From positions 1-42,650 of the forward strand of contig JAJQCZ010000049.1 in NCBI GenBank assembly GCA_021202465.1: DNA of 42,650 nucleotides. Direction: 5' to 3'. Origin of the DNA: Lachnospiraceae bacterium (lineage in GTDB: Bacteria > Bacillota > Clostridia > Lachnospirales > Lachnospiraceae). Of this stretch, positions 8,095 through 16,356 are shown in pieces (within the stretch, counting starts at the first letter, position 1; every line of letters begins with the position of its first letter). A program made the translations under genes and the position numbers. The notes beneath the pieces were generated by a model, which worked only from the letters and a program-made list of their open reading frames with translations, searched no databases and was not told the origin of the DNA.

Positions 8095-9549
8095 CTACAG
8101 AAGGTACCGGATTGGCCAGATGAAAATGCGAAAAGCCGCATAAAAAACCTTCTTCTTCGTTGTCAATTCCACGGCCTGATATTCCGTGCCGTACTGCACG
8201 GTGCCGTCAGGGGCAAGCTGTTTACTTTGTTCTCTACACTCATCGGTTTCGGCCCGCAGTTTTTCATTCAGCTCTTCACAGTCAATCGCCAGCATCATTT
8301 CCGTATCCAGATAGGTGCTGCGCATATCCAGGTTGTAGGAGCCGACGACACTGAGCCGGTCATCGATGAGAAACGTCTTCACATGGGTGGAATCATCGCC
8401 CAGAAATTCGCAGACGGAGACACCGGTCTCCAGGATATTCTCTTTCTGATTGAGATAATCCGTGCAGCCGAAGGGGTTCGCGCCGCTCTCCACGGCGTTG
8501 GTGATGATTTCGACGCTCCCGGCGCTCTCACAAATGGCCGTCAGGTTCTGATACATAGCCCGGCTGCAGACAATATACGGCGTCTGAATGACCACATCAT
8601 CGGCGCCCGTCATCAGTTCCTGCAGCATAGTCCAAAGCTCCGGCTCCCGGTTTTCCGCCTCCATGGGATTCGCGAGGAGAGTCACCTGATTTGTCTCCAT
8701 CGTCGCTGCTGCATAATCGGTCTCCTCATAAGCTTCCGGGTAGGTCTCCCCCAGCCACGCATAATGCTCTTCTAACGAGACGACCGCCGTCTGCATTTCC
8801 TCGGAGATCTCTTCACAGACAAACTCCTTACAGCAGGACAGCTCCCAGATCTCTTCAAAATATGCCTGTACCTGCGCCAGAGAAGTACCCTCTGCCGCAG
8901 TGTCCGTCTCGTAGACCAGAATATCACGGTCGATATTGGCCTTCTCCGCGTAATCCCCCAGGAACAGATCATAGGTATTCCGGCCGCCCAGGATATAGAC
9001 GGTATCATCTGCCATGAGATATTTATCGTGAAGGCGGTAGCTGATCTTCCAGGGACGGGCCAGGTTGACGGGATTATAGAACTTCGCCTCGACATTTTCA
9101 TGAGAAACCAGCGCCTGAAAACGGCTGCTGTCGTGAAGCTGGTAATATCCGGTCAGTCCGTCTACCAGGATACGGACATGCACGCCCCGTTCGGCGGCAG
9201 CATACAGAGCGGCCGTCACATCCTGCCCGCTGTTATCATCCCGCATCTCAAAGGTCGAGAAAACGATCTCCTCCTGCGCGGTTTCGATCACCCGCAGCCG
9301 CCACAGGAGGGCCTCCTCGTTATCGTCGATACAGAGAATACGCTCTTTTCCTGCGCTGTCTCCATAACAATCCTCCGCCTGAAAAGAAGAAGCGAACTCT
9401 TCGCTGACGCGTTGATGCGGCGCCGAAGGCAGAATCGCCAGCAGGGTATAGATCAGGAGAAGCGGCCAGAAGATATTCCACAGCCTCCGCAGTCCTTTCA
9501 GAATGCGCCGGATGATTCTTGTCGTCAAGTTTCCTCGCCTCCGAATCAT
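8095..9549 (-). CDS. Phospholipase D-like / cardiolipin synthase-like protein
   Basis: A 484-residue protein with one N-terminal membrane segment (IFWPLLLIYTLLAIL, about residues 27-41) and two HKD catalytic motifs. The first is HDKYLMADDTVYILGGRN, the second HVKTFLIDDRLSVVGSYN; both fit H-x-K-x(4)-D-x(6)-G-[GS]-x-N. The PLD superfamily includes bacterial cardiolipin synthases, which join two phosphatidylglycerols, and phospholipases or nucleases. The membrane anchor and the PAP2 partner favour a lipid substrate. Classical Cls proteins have two N-terminal helices and this one has one, so I do not give the symbol cls. It lies between the nitroreductase gene (40 bases upstream) and the PAP2 gene. 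No strong ribosome site precedes the ATG at 9549. Confidence 0.85.
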   Translation of the reverse strand: MIRRRGNLTTRIIRRILKGLRRLWNIFWPLLLIYTLLAILPSAPHQRVSEEFASSFQAEDCYGDSAGKERILCIDDNEEALLWRLRVIETAQEEIVFSTFEMRDDNSGQDVTAALYAAAERGVHVRILVDGLTGYYQLHDSSRFQALVSHENVEAKFYNPVNLARPWKISYRLHDKYLMADDTVYILGGRNTYDLFLGDYAEKANIDRDILVYETDTAAEGTSLAQVQAYFEEIWELSCCKEFVCEEISEEMQTAVVSLEEHYAWLGETYPEAYEETDYAAATMETNQVTLLANPMEAENREPELWTMLQELMTGADDVVIQTPYIVCSRAMYQNLTAICESAGSVEIITNAVESGANPFGCTDYLNQKENILETGVSVCEFLGDDSTHVKTFLIDDRLSVVGSYNLDMRSTYLDTEMMLAIDCEELNEKLRAETDECREQSKQLAPDGTVQYGTEYQAVELTTKKKVFYAAFRIFIWPIRYLL

Positions 9550-9589
9550 TTAAGAGAACAGCTTTGTACAGCTTCACAGGATAATCCGC

Positions 9590-10258
9590 TTACCTCCACT
9601 CAAAATTGTCCTTGCCAGCGCCAAGTTCAAAATGATACTTGCCGATTCCAAGATCAGCACCTGAATAGGAACCGTTGCTGCAGGTCATACTCACTTTATT
9701 TCCCTTTCCTTTGATGGTAAAGGCCTGCTTGTTCATCGCCGTTGGTGCCAACAGAACCGCAGAGACACCTGCGTTGAACCATTCCGGTGCATTTCCCTCG
9801 TAGGACGATATGTCTGACGCAGATTTTGATTTGTGCGGAACTCCCTGATTTTCGCCATAGCCAACCACAACGATGCCGATGATCTTTGCCTTGTCTCCGG
9901 CATTCGAGTTCTTTTTCATATTTTTGCGGCTGTACATTCCGCCGATCCACCAGGTATTCAGACCGAGGGTTTGCGCATAGAGCATCAAATCGGCACTGCT
10001 GTATCCCAGCTTCTCATCGATGCCCGGCTTATCAGGCCCTGCGAGGATGATATAGTTTTGGACACCCTTTGACATCAGCACTGCGATAATCCCCGGCATC
10101 GCATCCCTGCTTTCCGTAACAAGCTGGATATTCAGACCGTGTTCCTGATTCTGAGCTTCAATTCTGTCGTTGAGTTTCCGAATAACATCAACGGATAACG
10201 GTTTGTTTTTGTATTTGCTCACTTTATGCCGTGCGCTCATTGCTTCCTGTAATGTCAT
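9590..10258 (-). CDS. Nitroreductase-family flavoprotein
   Basis: A 222-residue FMN-type nitroreductase of the TM1586 type. The N-terminus MTLQEAMSARHKVSKYKNKP is the family opening, with the FMN-phosphate-binding S-A-R-H/R region. GYSSADLMLYAQTLGLNTWW, WIGGMY and KIIGIVVVGYGENQG follow the usual helix and strand order. The start at 10258 is supported by AGGAGG seven bases upstream. Such enzymes reduce nitro compounds, quinones or flavins with NAD(P)H, and the natural substrate is rarely known. It is the first gene after promoter module A and heads the operon with the PLD-like and PAP2 genes, an unusual partnership that may point to oxidative or xenobiotic stress at the membrane (inference). 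Confidence 0.85.
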   Translation of the reverse strand: MTLQEAMSARHKVSKYKNKPLSVDVIRKLNDRIEAQNQEHGLNIQLVTESRDAMPGIIAVLMSKGVQNYIILAGPDKPGIDEKLGYSSADLMLYAQTLGLNTWWIGGMYSRKNMKKNSNAGDKAKIIGIVVVGYGENQGVPHKSKSASDISSYEGNAPEWFNAGVSAVLLAPTAMNKQAFTIKGKGNKVSMTCSNGSYSGADLGIGKYHFELGAGKDNFEWR

Positions 10259-10360
10259 AGTAACCTCCTTATCAGGCCTCATAGTGAGGAGATTTTTGCG
10301 GGACTTTTGGACTGATCTGCCTTTGAATTGATTGATGGTATGATAACTTTTTATAAAGAT

Positions 10361-10413
10361 ATTATATCGTGCTGTAGATTACCCATCAAGCGACAAATCA
10401 GGACAAGTGTCGC
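10361..10413 (-). promoter_or_regulatory. Promoter module A: inverted repeat abutting -35, for the nitroreductase-PLD-PAP2 operon
   Basis: On the minus strand GCGACA (10408-10413), 12 bases, TGTCGC (10390-10395) form a perfect inverted repeat. It is followed directly by TTGATG (-35, 10384-10389), 17 bases and TATAAT (-10, 10361-10366). The transcript leader to the nitroreductase ATG is about 95 bases. This is the most perfect of five similar modules in the window. Confidence 0.8.
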
Positions 10414-10451
10414 ACGTAATAACGCAGGCTGAAAGCGCTTCTACGAGGGTG

Positions 10452-10505
10452 CAAAAAATTGCCCACAGCTGCCGGACGCGATGATCCCGGCGGCTGTGGG
10501 CAATT
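10452..10505 (-). terminator. Intrinsic terminator after hypB
   Basis: A long stem (AATTGCCCACAGCTGCCGG from 10458 with its partner ending at 10505) is followed on the minus strand by TTTTTTG (complement of 10452-10458). It closes the oxidoreductase-hypA-hypB transcript. The stem sequence is close to that of the terminator at 7321-7391. Confidence 0.85.
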
Positions 10506-10518
10506 CTGTCTCCAAACC

Positions 10519-11196
10519 TTATGCATTCCACTCTTTCGTATGACGCCGCAGCCAATCGATCCACTGTTCGAAGCCTTCGCCTGTCTTCGCAGAGAGGAAG
10601 ATGACTTCGGCGTTGGGATTGCGGCGGTGGATCCGTTCCACGACCGCCTCATCGTCAAAATCAAAGAGTATTTTCGTGTCGATCTTATTGATCAGGATGA
10701 GGTCGCTCACCTGGAACATCAGCGGGTATTTGAGCGGCTTATCGTCGCCCTCCGGGACCGACAGGATGGCCACATTGACAGAGGCTCCGGTATCGAACTC
10801 CGCCGGACAGACAAGATTGCCGACATTTTCGAGGAAGAGAAGATCGATGTCTTTGGTGTCGATCTCATCGAGTCCCTGCTTGGTCATCACGGCATCCATA
10901 TGGCACATGCCGCCGGTGTGGAGCTGGATTGATTTCGCTCCGGCCGCCGCGATCATCTCGGCATCGACCGTCGCATCGATGTCTGCCTCCATCACGCCGA
11001 TGCGCAGCTCGTCCTTCAGCAGGGCGATGGTGCGCGTGAGTACGCTGGTCTTCCCGGCGCCGGGAGAGGCCATCAGGTTGATCATAAAGGTCTTTTCCGC
11101 CTTCAGCTGTTCGCGAATCTTATTCGCGTTGATCTCATTTTTGGCAAATACATTCTGCTTGATCTCGATCACGCGAATCATTCTGTCTTTCTCCAT
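10519..11196 (-). CDS. hypB: Hydrogenase/Ni-enzyme maturation GTPase HypB
   Basis: A 225-residue SIMIBI-class GTPase. The P-loop is LMASPGAGKTS (about residues 41-51), the metal-binding switch is HTGGMCHMDA (G-G-x-C-H-x), LENVGNLVCPAEFD is the switch/G3 region, and LILINKID supplies N-K-x-D for guanine recognition. HypB works with HypA to load nickel into [NiFe] hydrogenases or other Ni enzymes. The start at 11196 has AGGAGG upstream. The N-terminus lacks a histidine-rich nickel store and the CxxCGC motif of the E. coli protein. It lies nine bases after hypA and ends in a strong terminator. No hydrogenase structural gene or other hyp gene is in the window. Confidence 0.95.
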   Translation of the reverse strand: MEKDRMIRVIEIKQNVFAKNEINANKIREQLKAEKTFMINLMASPGAGKTSVLTRTIALLKDELRIGVMEADIDATVDAEMIAAAGAKSIQLHTGGMCHMDAVMTKQGLDEIDTKDIDLLFLENVGNLVCPAEFDTGASVNVAILSVPEGDDKPLKYPLMFQVSDLILINKIDTKILFDFDDEAVVERIHRRNPNAEVIFLSAKTGEGFEQWIDWLRRHTKEWNA

Positions 11197-11205
11197 CTGC
11201 GCCTC

Positions 11206-11550
11206 CTATTCTACCGCGATATCCCGGATGATCAGTTCGTCTCCCGAGATCACGCGATATCTCGATGCCTTACAAAAAGGACAGGTTCCGTCATGCTCCA
11301 CGAGGTCAAAGTTCTTCCCGCAGGACTGGCAGGTGCCGTAGGCCCTGACAGGAACCATCTTGAGCTCCGCGTCTGCGAACAGCTCATACTGATCCTGGAT
11401 CGCGGGCCAGCAGGCTTCCATATATTCTGGAAGAACGCCGGTGATATCGCCGATCTCCAGGGTCAGGCGGCAGACCCGTTTGACCTGGTTCTGCCGCGCG
11501 ATCTCGTCGACCTCGTCAACGATGTTTAACATAACTCCCATTTCATGCAT
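11206..11550 (-). CDS. hypA: Nickel metallochaperone HypA
   Basis: A 114-residue protein of usual length. It begins MHEMGVMLNIVDEV, where the N-terminal Met-His-Glu supplies nickel ligands, and has a zinc domain with two C-x(2)-C pairs (CQSCGKNFDLVEHDGTCPFC, about residues 73-92). HypA hands nickel to HypB and the target enzyme. It starts five bases after the stop of the large flavoprotein gene, with a GAGG ribosome site overlapping that stop, so the three genes form one tight operon. This link to a flavoprotein rather than a hydrogenase is discussed under findings. Confidence 0.95.
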   Translation of the reverse strand: MHEMGVMLNIVDEVDEIARQNQVKRVCRLTLEIGDITGVLPEYMEACWPAIQDQYELFADAELKMVPVRAYGTCQSCGKNFDLVEHDGTCPFCKASRYRVISGDELIIRDIAVE

Positions 11551-11555
11551 GATGA

Positions 11556-14198
11556 TTACCTCGAGGCGGCCTTCTGAGCAATCCGCGCCTCGCGCTCCTT
11601 TGAGTATTTGGCGATCGTGGGGGCGATCATATTTTTAGGCAGGGACGGCGCATCATATTTGCAGACCAGCTTGATCGCGTCAAATTCGCACTTGGTCGCG
11701 CAGACGCCGCAGCCGATGCACTGGTACTGATCCACGTAGGTCACGCCGCAGCCCAGGCAGCGGCTGGTCTCCTTGCGGATCTGTTCCTCGGTCAGATCCT
11801 TTCGCAGATCTTTGAAGGTCTTCCGCGACTCTTCCGCGCTGATCTTCGGCGGGTTCTGCCGGGGCATCCGGTCGTAGCTCTCGGTATCGAGACCGGCCTT
11901 GTTGAGCGGAATAAAATTGCGCTCCCGGCGGACCGTCAGGCCTCTGCCGCGAATATAACGGTGGATCGAGATCGCGCCCTGCTTTCCGGCCGCGATCGCG
12001 TCGATAACGAATTTAGGGCCGGTCACCACGTCGCCGCCGGCGAAAATGTCTGCTTCCCCGGTCTGCCAGGTGATATCGGCGACCTTCACGCTGTTTCCGC
12101 GTCCGGTTTCCACAGCTGTCCCCTCCAGCAGATCGCCGAGGACGATGCTCTGCCCGATGGCGGCGAGCACATTCTCGGCCTTTACGATGATCGTATCGTT
12201 CTCATCATAGGTCGGGCGGAATCGGTGCTCTTCATCAAAGACGGAGAGACAGCGCATGAACTCCACGCCTACGGCCTTTCCGTTCTCGGTGAGAATCCGC
12301 TTCGGACCCCAGCCGTTATGGATGCTCACACCCTCGGCTTTGGCCTCGTCCTGTTCACTCGGCAGCGCCGGCATCTCCTCCGGCTGCTCCAGGCAGTACA
12401 TATCGATCTTGCCGTCGGTCACACGCACCGCGCTGCGGGCCACATCGATGGCGACATTGCCGCCGCCGATCACGATGCAGTCGCCCTTCAGCTCAGTGAT
12501 CTTCTTCAGGCTCACTTCGCGCAGGAAATCAACACCGGTGATCACGCCGTCCGCATTTTCTCCCTCGATGCCCGGCATCCGTCCGGCCTGTGCGCCAATC
12601 GCGATATAGAACGCTTTGTATCCCTGGTCACGCAGCTGCTGAATGGTGATATCCTTGCCGACCTCGACGCCGCAGCGGATCTCCACGCCGAGCTTGCGAA
12701 TGATCTCGATCTCCGCGTCGATGACCTCGCGGTCAAGCTGGAACTCCGGGATGCCCGTCGTCATCATGCCGCCGGGGCGCTCGTTTTTCTCGAAAACCGT
12801 CACCGGGTAGCCTTCCTGTCCCAGATAGTAGGCGCAGGAGAGACCGGCCGGACCGGCGCCGATCACGGCGACCTTGTCTTCATAATGTGTGTACACCTGT
12901 GGTACGTATGTATCGACTTCCTTCAGGTCGAGATCGGCGATGAATTTCTTGATTTCATCGATCGCCAGCGGCTCGTCCACCTGGTTTCTCGTACATTCCG
13001 TCTCACAGGAATGCGGGCAGATGCGTCCGCAGACCGCTGGGAAGGGATTGTCGCGTTTGATCACGCGCAGCGCCTCGTCGTATTTGCCCTGGGAAGCTTT
13101 CTTGATATAACCCTGGATGGAAATGTGCGCCGGACATTTCGATTTGCAGGGGCTGGAACCGGTCTCGGACACCATGGTGCGCTTGCGCCAGTTTTCATTG
13201 TCCCATTTGTCCTGACCCCATTCCGTGTCATAGGGAGTCTCGGTCGTCATGACCGGCTTCTGTCCGGTGATCGTATTTCCCAGAATCAACGCGTTCGCAT
13301 TGCAGGATTCTACGCAGGCGCCGCAGGCCACGCAGTTTTCCGGATTGACCTCGGCGACGAAATTCGAGCGGACGTAATCGGAGCAGCGCATCAGTGTCAC
13401 GCGCCGCAGCACCGAGCAGGAACATCCGCAGCAGTTGCAGATAAAGGTGGATTTGTTCACGCCTTCATTATTAAAAATCTCGTGCACGAGGCCCTCGCGC
13501 TCGGCGTCGCGCAGGATCTGTTCCGCCTCCTCGCGCGTTATGCGGCGGGCGCGGCCGGTCTTGACATAATACTCCGCCTCGGCGCCGATCTGAATACAGC
13601 GGTCCTCGACCTGGTGCTCGCAGGGTTCGCCCATGAGCTTCTTCGAGGTACGGCAGGCACAGACCGTTACGGAATAATAATCGCTCTGATCGAGATAGGT
13701 CTGTAATTCCTCATAAGTCGCGGTCTTGGCCTGGGCGTCGATTGACCGTCCAATGGGGATGACGCGCATGAAGCCGGCGCCCGTCGGTGCCTTCGCTGCG
13801 CCCATCATGCCGCTGCGAAAGCCGGTTGCATCAAAATATTTCGCCACCTGGAGATTGCGCATCTCCGGCTTGACGAGACAGTGCTCACAGATGCCCGGCG
13901 CCCAGGGCACACGGTTGTACCAGCGCTGTCCGTCGTCCCGATCCTCGAAGAAAAGGACGCCGAGCTCCCCCAGCTCCACCACCCTTTCCCGGATCGTTTC
14001 CGGATCGACGCCGTTGCGGGCGGCGGCGGCCTCGATCGTTTCCGGATTTCTCGTATACAGCAGAGCGACTTCTGCCAGCTCATCTGTCACGCCCATTGCG
14101 AGCAGAAGCTGTACCTGCGGGTCCTCCCCCTTATGTGCCTCCGGCGAGTCCGGAGGGATGTTACTGATCGAGTTTGCAAGTTCGATGACCTTTTGCAT
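11556..14198 (-). CDS. Large Fe-S flavoprotein: N-terminal Cys-rich ferredoxin-like module fused to a GltD-type NAD(P)H oxidoreductase
   Basis: An 880-residue multidomain protein. Residues 1-90 look like a small helical (winged-helix-like) domain (GVTDELAEVALLYTRNPETI). Residues 90-310 form a cysteine-rich module with ICEHCLVKPEMRN, VTVCACRTSKKLMGEPCEHQ, FICNCCGCSCSVL and a ferredoxin motif CVACGACVESCN. Then comes a GltD/NfnB-like part: CKSKCPAHISIQGYIKK and CGRICPHSCETECTR (two Fe-S sites), FAD-binding VAVIGAGPAGLSCAYYLG, NAD(P)-binding DCIVIGGGNVAIDVARSA and the FAD-closing DIFAGGDVVTGPKFVIDAIA. The C-terminus adds CLGCGVTYVDQYQCIGCGVC. It probably moves electrons between NAD(P)H, FAD and Fe-S clusters or ferredoxin; its partner is unknown. 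It is first in the operon with hypAB and divergent from a TetR regulator. AAGGAAGG precedes the ATG. Confidence 0.85.
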   Translation of the reverse strand: MQKVIELANSISNIPPDSPEAHKGEDPQVQLLLAMGVTDELAEVALLYTRNPETIEAAAARNGVDPETIRERVVELGELGVLFFEDRDDGQRWYNRVPWAPGICEHCLVKPEMRNLQVAKYFDATGFRSGMMGAAKAPTGAGFMRVIPIGRSIDAQAKTATYEELQTYLDQSDYYSVTVCACRTSKKLMGEPCEHQVEDRCIQIGAEAEYYVKTGRARRITREEAEQILRDAEREGLVHEIFNNEGVNKSTFICNCCGCSCSVLRRVTLMRCSDYVRSNFVAEVNPENCVACGACVESCNANALILGNTITGQKPVMTTETPYDTEWGQDKWDNENWRKRTMVSETGSSPCKSKCPAHISIQGYIKKASQGKYDEALRVIKRDNPFPAVCGRICPHSCETECTRNQVDEPLAIDEIKKFIADLDLKEVDTYVPQVYTHYEDKVAVIGAGPAGLSCAYYLGQEGYPVTVFEKNERPGGMMTTGIPEFQLDREVIDAEIEIIRKLGVEIRCGVEVGKDITIQQLRDQGYKAFYIAIGAQAGRMPGIEGENADGVITGVDFLREVSLKKITELKGDCIVIGGGNVAIDVARSAVRVTDGKIDMYCLEQPEEMPALPSEQDEAKAEGVSIHNGWGPKRILTENGKAVGVEFMRCLSVFDEEHRFRPTYDENDTIIVKAENVLAAIGQSIVLGDLLEGTAVETGRGNSVKVADITWQTGEADIFAGGDVVTGPKFVIDAIAAGKQGAISIHRYIRGRGLTVRRERNFIPLNKAGLDTESYDRMPRQNPPKISAEESRKTFKDLRKDLTEEQIRKETSRCLGCGVTYVDQYQCIGCGVCATKCEFDAIKLVCKYDAPSLPKNMIAPTIAKYSKEREARIAQKAASR

Positions 14199-14230
14199 GG
14201 CGATACCTTCCTTTTCTCTTTATTTTATGA

Positions 14231-14287
14231 TATATATATGGCATACATATATTGAATTATTTTATCAGTCTTAATAAATACATACAA
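14231..14287. promoter_or_regulatory. Overlapping divergent promoters and A/T-rich dyad (flavoprotein operon / TetR)
   Basis: Minus strand: TTGTAT (14282-14287), 17 bases, TAAAAT (14259-14264) for the flavoprotein-hypAB operon. Plus strand: TTGAAT (14252-14257), 17 bases, TAAATA for the TetR gene. An imperfect A/T-rich dyad, ATATATATGGCATACATATAT (14231-14251, written as two arms around GGC), lies downstream of the minus -10 box and may be the TetR operator. Confidence 0.5.
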
Positions 14288-14310
14288 TTCATAATATCGG
14301 AGAATGTGAA

Positions 14311-14865
14311 ATGACAGCAGAAAAAAAAGAACAGACGCGGGAAGCACTTTTCCATTCCCTGGAAACGTTGATGCGGCAGAAACCGTTTGAAAAGATCAAA
14401 GCGGGAGAGATTGCGGCGGGCGCAGGCCTGAGCTGCCGCACCTTTTACAACAATTTCTCGGACAAATACGATCTGGCCATGTGGCATTACCGCACCGGGC
14501 TGGAGAAGATTCTTGCACGTGTCAGTGATCATTATTCCTATCAGGATGCGACACGGGACTCCATGTATATGATGATGGAAAAGAAGGAGTATTACCGGGA
14601 ACTGATGCGGTTTGAAGGGCAGAATGATTTCTTCCATTCGGTTTTTGTCGCCAACAGCCGACAGTTCGCCAGCTATGTGAGATCACTGAACCATAATGAA
14701 CAGCTCTCTGCGGAAATCGAATTTGAGATCGAATTTTTCTATCGCGGCTGCATTGAAATGGCCATCAAATGGTGCCGGAACGGGATGAAGGAAAGCCCGG
14801 AGGACTTCATTGCCATGATGGACCGCTGCATTCCGGAGGATCTGCGGGCGTATCGGTTATCGTAG
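14311..14865 (+). CDS. TetR/AcrR-family transcriptional regulator
   Basis: A 184-residue regulator. The N-terminal TetR helix-turn-helix is clear: TREALFHSLETLMRQKPFEK, IKAGEIAAGAGLSCRTFYNN and FSDKYDLAMWHY. The C-terminal ligand domain is of the short TetR_C type (EFEIEFFYRGCIEMAIKWCR). The gene is divergent from the flavoprotein-hypAB operon with 112 bases between the starts, so it probably controls that operon and itself. The ligand is unknown. Its last nine bases overlap the end of the converging rhomboid gene. Confidence 0.88.
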   Translation: MTAEKKEQTREALFHSLETLMRQKPFEKIKAGEIAAGAGLSCRTFYNNFSDKYDLAMWHYRTGLEKILARVSDHYSYQDATRDSMYMMMEKKEYYRELMRFEGQNDFFHSVFVANSRQFASYVRSLNHNEQLSAEIEFEIEFFYRGCIEMAIKWCRNGMKESPEDFIAMMDRCIPEDLRAYRLS

Positions 14866-15450
14866 ATTTGATGCATCCTGCCCGGTGATCTGTCCGGCTG
14901 ATACCATGACAAAACTGAGCAGGGTCCCTGCCGCAAAGCCAAATGTATGAACCAGAAACGCACTGATGCTTGTATTTGTAAATACAAAATAAACTACTAC
15001 GATGATCACATCCGGTCTGTACCATACCAGGTTGCTCTGCCGCTGAAATCTGAGAGAACATACGAGCAGGCAGGCAATCAGCGCAAAAATCCCACTTGAC
15101 GCGCCAATATCATACAGCCTCTCAGAGATCACCAGAGAATAAACAATCTCCGCAAGGATCCCGCCTGATAAAAACAGGAATACCGTCTGCCCTTTCCGCA
15201 AAAAAGGAACAAGCAGAGAGCCGACGGAAAGCAGCCCCATAGAATTGGCCAGCAGGTGTCTGAGATTATAATGTAAGAAGAGGCAGGTGACGAACCGGTA
15301 ATACTCTCCCTGAAGATACTGTATGCCGGTGACTCCGAAATACAGATAACTGTTCTCTGTCCTCTGCGATACAAAAAAAATCCCCCAAAACAATACAACA
15401 AGAAAAATTGCCACCGCATTGCGGCATCCCCACTTCCTGATTCTGTCCAT
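14857..15450 (-). CDS. Rhomboid-family intramembrane serine protease
   Basis: A 197-residue protein with six likely membrane helices. The rhomboid landmarks are present: YYRFVTCLFLHYNLRHLLAN (H-x(4)-N region of helix 2), the catalytic serine motif GASSGIFALIA (G-x-S-G) in helix 4, and the catalytic histidine in VHTFGFAAGTLLSF (helix 6). It therefore appears catalytically competent. Rhomboids cut transmembrane proteins within the membrane; the substrate is unknown. AGAGGTA precedes the ATG at 15450. The gene diverges from the alpha/beta hydrolase operon, with both promoters in the 160-base gap. Confidence 0.85.
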   Translation of the reverse strand: MDRIRKWGCRNAVAIFLVVLFWGIFFVSQRTENSYLYFGVTGIQYLQGEYYRFVTCLFLHYNLRHLLANSMGLLSVGSLLVPFLRKGQTVFLFLSGGILAEIVYSLVISERLYDIGASSGIFALIACLLVCSLRFQRQSNLVWYRPDVIIVVVYFVFTNTSISAFLVHTFGFAAGTLLSFVMVSAGQITGQDASNLR

Positions 15451-15470
15451 ATCAATTTTACCTCAAAAGC

Positions 15471-15499
15471 ATTGTATAACTTACGTCCTGAAACCGCAA
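15471..15499 (-). promoter_or_regulatory. Possible promoter of the rhomboid gene
   Basis: On the minus strand TTGCGG (15494-15499), 17 bases, TACAAT (15471-15476), about 20 bases before the ATG. The -35 box is weak. Confidence 0.45.
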
Positions 15500-15518
15500 G
15501 CTCCTCCCCGCTGATCAT

Positions 15519-15571
15519 GCGACGCTTTCCCGATATTGTTGCTTGATGGACGACAGGCAGCCGGGTAGAAT
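15519..15571 (+). promoter_or_regulatory. Promoter module B: inverted repeat abutting -35, for the hydrolase/aminoacyl-PG synthase operon
   Basis: GCGACG (15519-15524), 12 bases, TGTTGC (15537-15542), then directly TTGATG (-35, 15543-15548), 17 bases, TAGAAT (-10, 15566-15571). Same layout as modules A, C, D and E. Confidence 0.75.
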
Positions 15572-15579
15572 ATTATCAT

Positions 15580-15592
15580 GCAACAAATGTTG
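15580..15592 (+). promoter_or_regulatory. Second dyad near the transcription start of module B
   Basis: GCAACAAATGTTG contains the dyad CAACA-AA-TGTTG. It matches GCGACACATGTTG of module D (24351-24363) at 11 of 13 positions. Its place at roughly +3 to +15 would suit a repressor. Confidence 0.5.
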
Positions 15593-15610
15593 TCCATACG
15601 GAGGGCTCCC

Positions 15611-16339
15611 ATGATCCTTTTTTTCAGTATTGCAGGAATCCTCGCGATTCTGGTTCTTTTCATTTTGCTTTATTACAACCGGGCCTTTCCGGAAGCACGT
15701 GAGATTGCCGACGAAATGACTCTGGTCGGAAAGGATTATTCCTTCTACGGGGAAAGCGGCATCGGTTTTCTCATTTTTTCCGGCGCGAAAACAGATGAAC
15801 GGGCCTATGCCTTTCTCGCGAAGCTGCTGCATGAGGAAGGACATACCGTCGTCATCCCCAAACAGCGGTTTCATCTGAGTGCGTTCGGGACAAAGCACGG
15901 ATTGGAGATCATCGATTCCCATCCCGAAGTCCGGAAATGGATTCCGATCGGACATTCCCTGGGCGGAATGCCTGTCAGCCGGATTGCGGCTGCACGGACA
16001 GATGATCTGATGGGGGTCGTCTTTCTGGCGACCTGCGCCTCCATTGATCTGTCCGGTCTCGACCTTGCCGTGCTCCGCATCACCGCTGAACACGATGGCG
16101 TGATGAACAATGACAGGATGGAAAACTATCATCACAATCTGCCCAAAAATACCAGCGAGAAGATGTTGAAGGGAGCAAACCATCAGGGCTTTGCCGCATA
16201 CAGATCCATGTCGGGACGAGACGGGAAAGCCTCCATCTCCTGGCAGGAGCAGAATAAACAAACCGCACAACTGATCCTGGATTTCTTTTTCCCCGGACAT
16301 ACGGAAGAACGGACAGCGACAGGCTCTGTCCGTACATAA
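15611..16339 (+). CDS. Membrane-anchored alpha/beta hydrolase (possible aminoacyl-PG hydrolase)
   Basis: A 242-residue alpha/beta hydrolase, probably of the 'fold-5' branch. An N-terminal signal anchor (MILFFSIAGILAILVLFILL) places the enzyme outside the membrane. The nucleophile elbow is IPIGHSLGGMPV, the likely acid is in RITAEHDGVM and the catalytic histidine in KGANHQGFAAY. I chose the ATG at 15611 because GGAGGG lies just upstream; a longer reading from 15578 overlaps the promoter dyad. The aminoacyl-PG synthase-like gene follows after 17 bases. Hydrolases of this fold that remove amino acids from aminoacyl-phosphatidylglycerol are known beside MprF genes in other bacteria, so that role is attractive here, but the sequence alone does not prove it. 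Confidence 0.8.
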   Translation: MILFFSIAGILAILVLFILLYYNRAFPEAREIADEMTLVGKDYSFYGESGIGFLIFSGAKTDERAYAFLAKLLHEEGHTVVIPKQRFHLSAFGTKHGLEIIDSHPEVRKWIPIGHSLGGMPVSRIAAARTDDLMGVVFLATCASIDLSGLDLAVLRITAEHDGVMNNDRMENYHHNLPKNTSEKMLKGANHQGFAAYRSMSGRDGKASISWQEQNKQTAQLILDFFFPGHTEERTATGSVRT

Positions 16340-16356
16340 AACAAAGGATATTATAT

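Noticed and set aside
10379-10664. Short minus-strand frames between hypB and the nitroreductase promoter
   Set aside because: They overlap the hypB end, its terminator and promoter module A, and have no ribosome site or family match.
11961-13706. A 581-residue open frame on the plus strand opposite the flavoprotein gene
   Set aside because: It is a GC-rich antisense shadow with no recognisable domain or ribosome site; the minus-strand protein has many conserved motifs.
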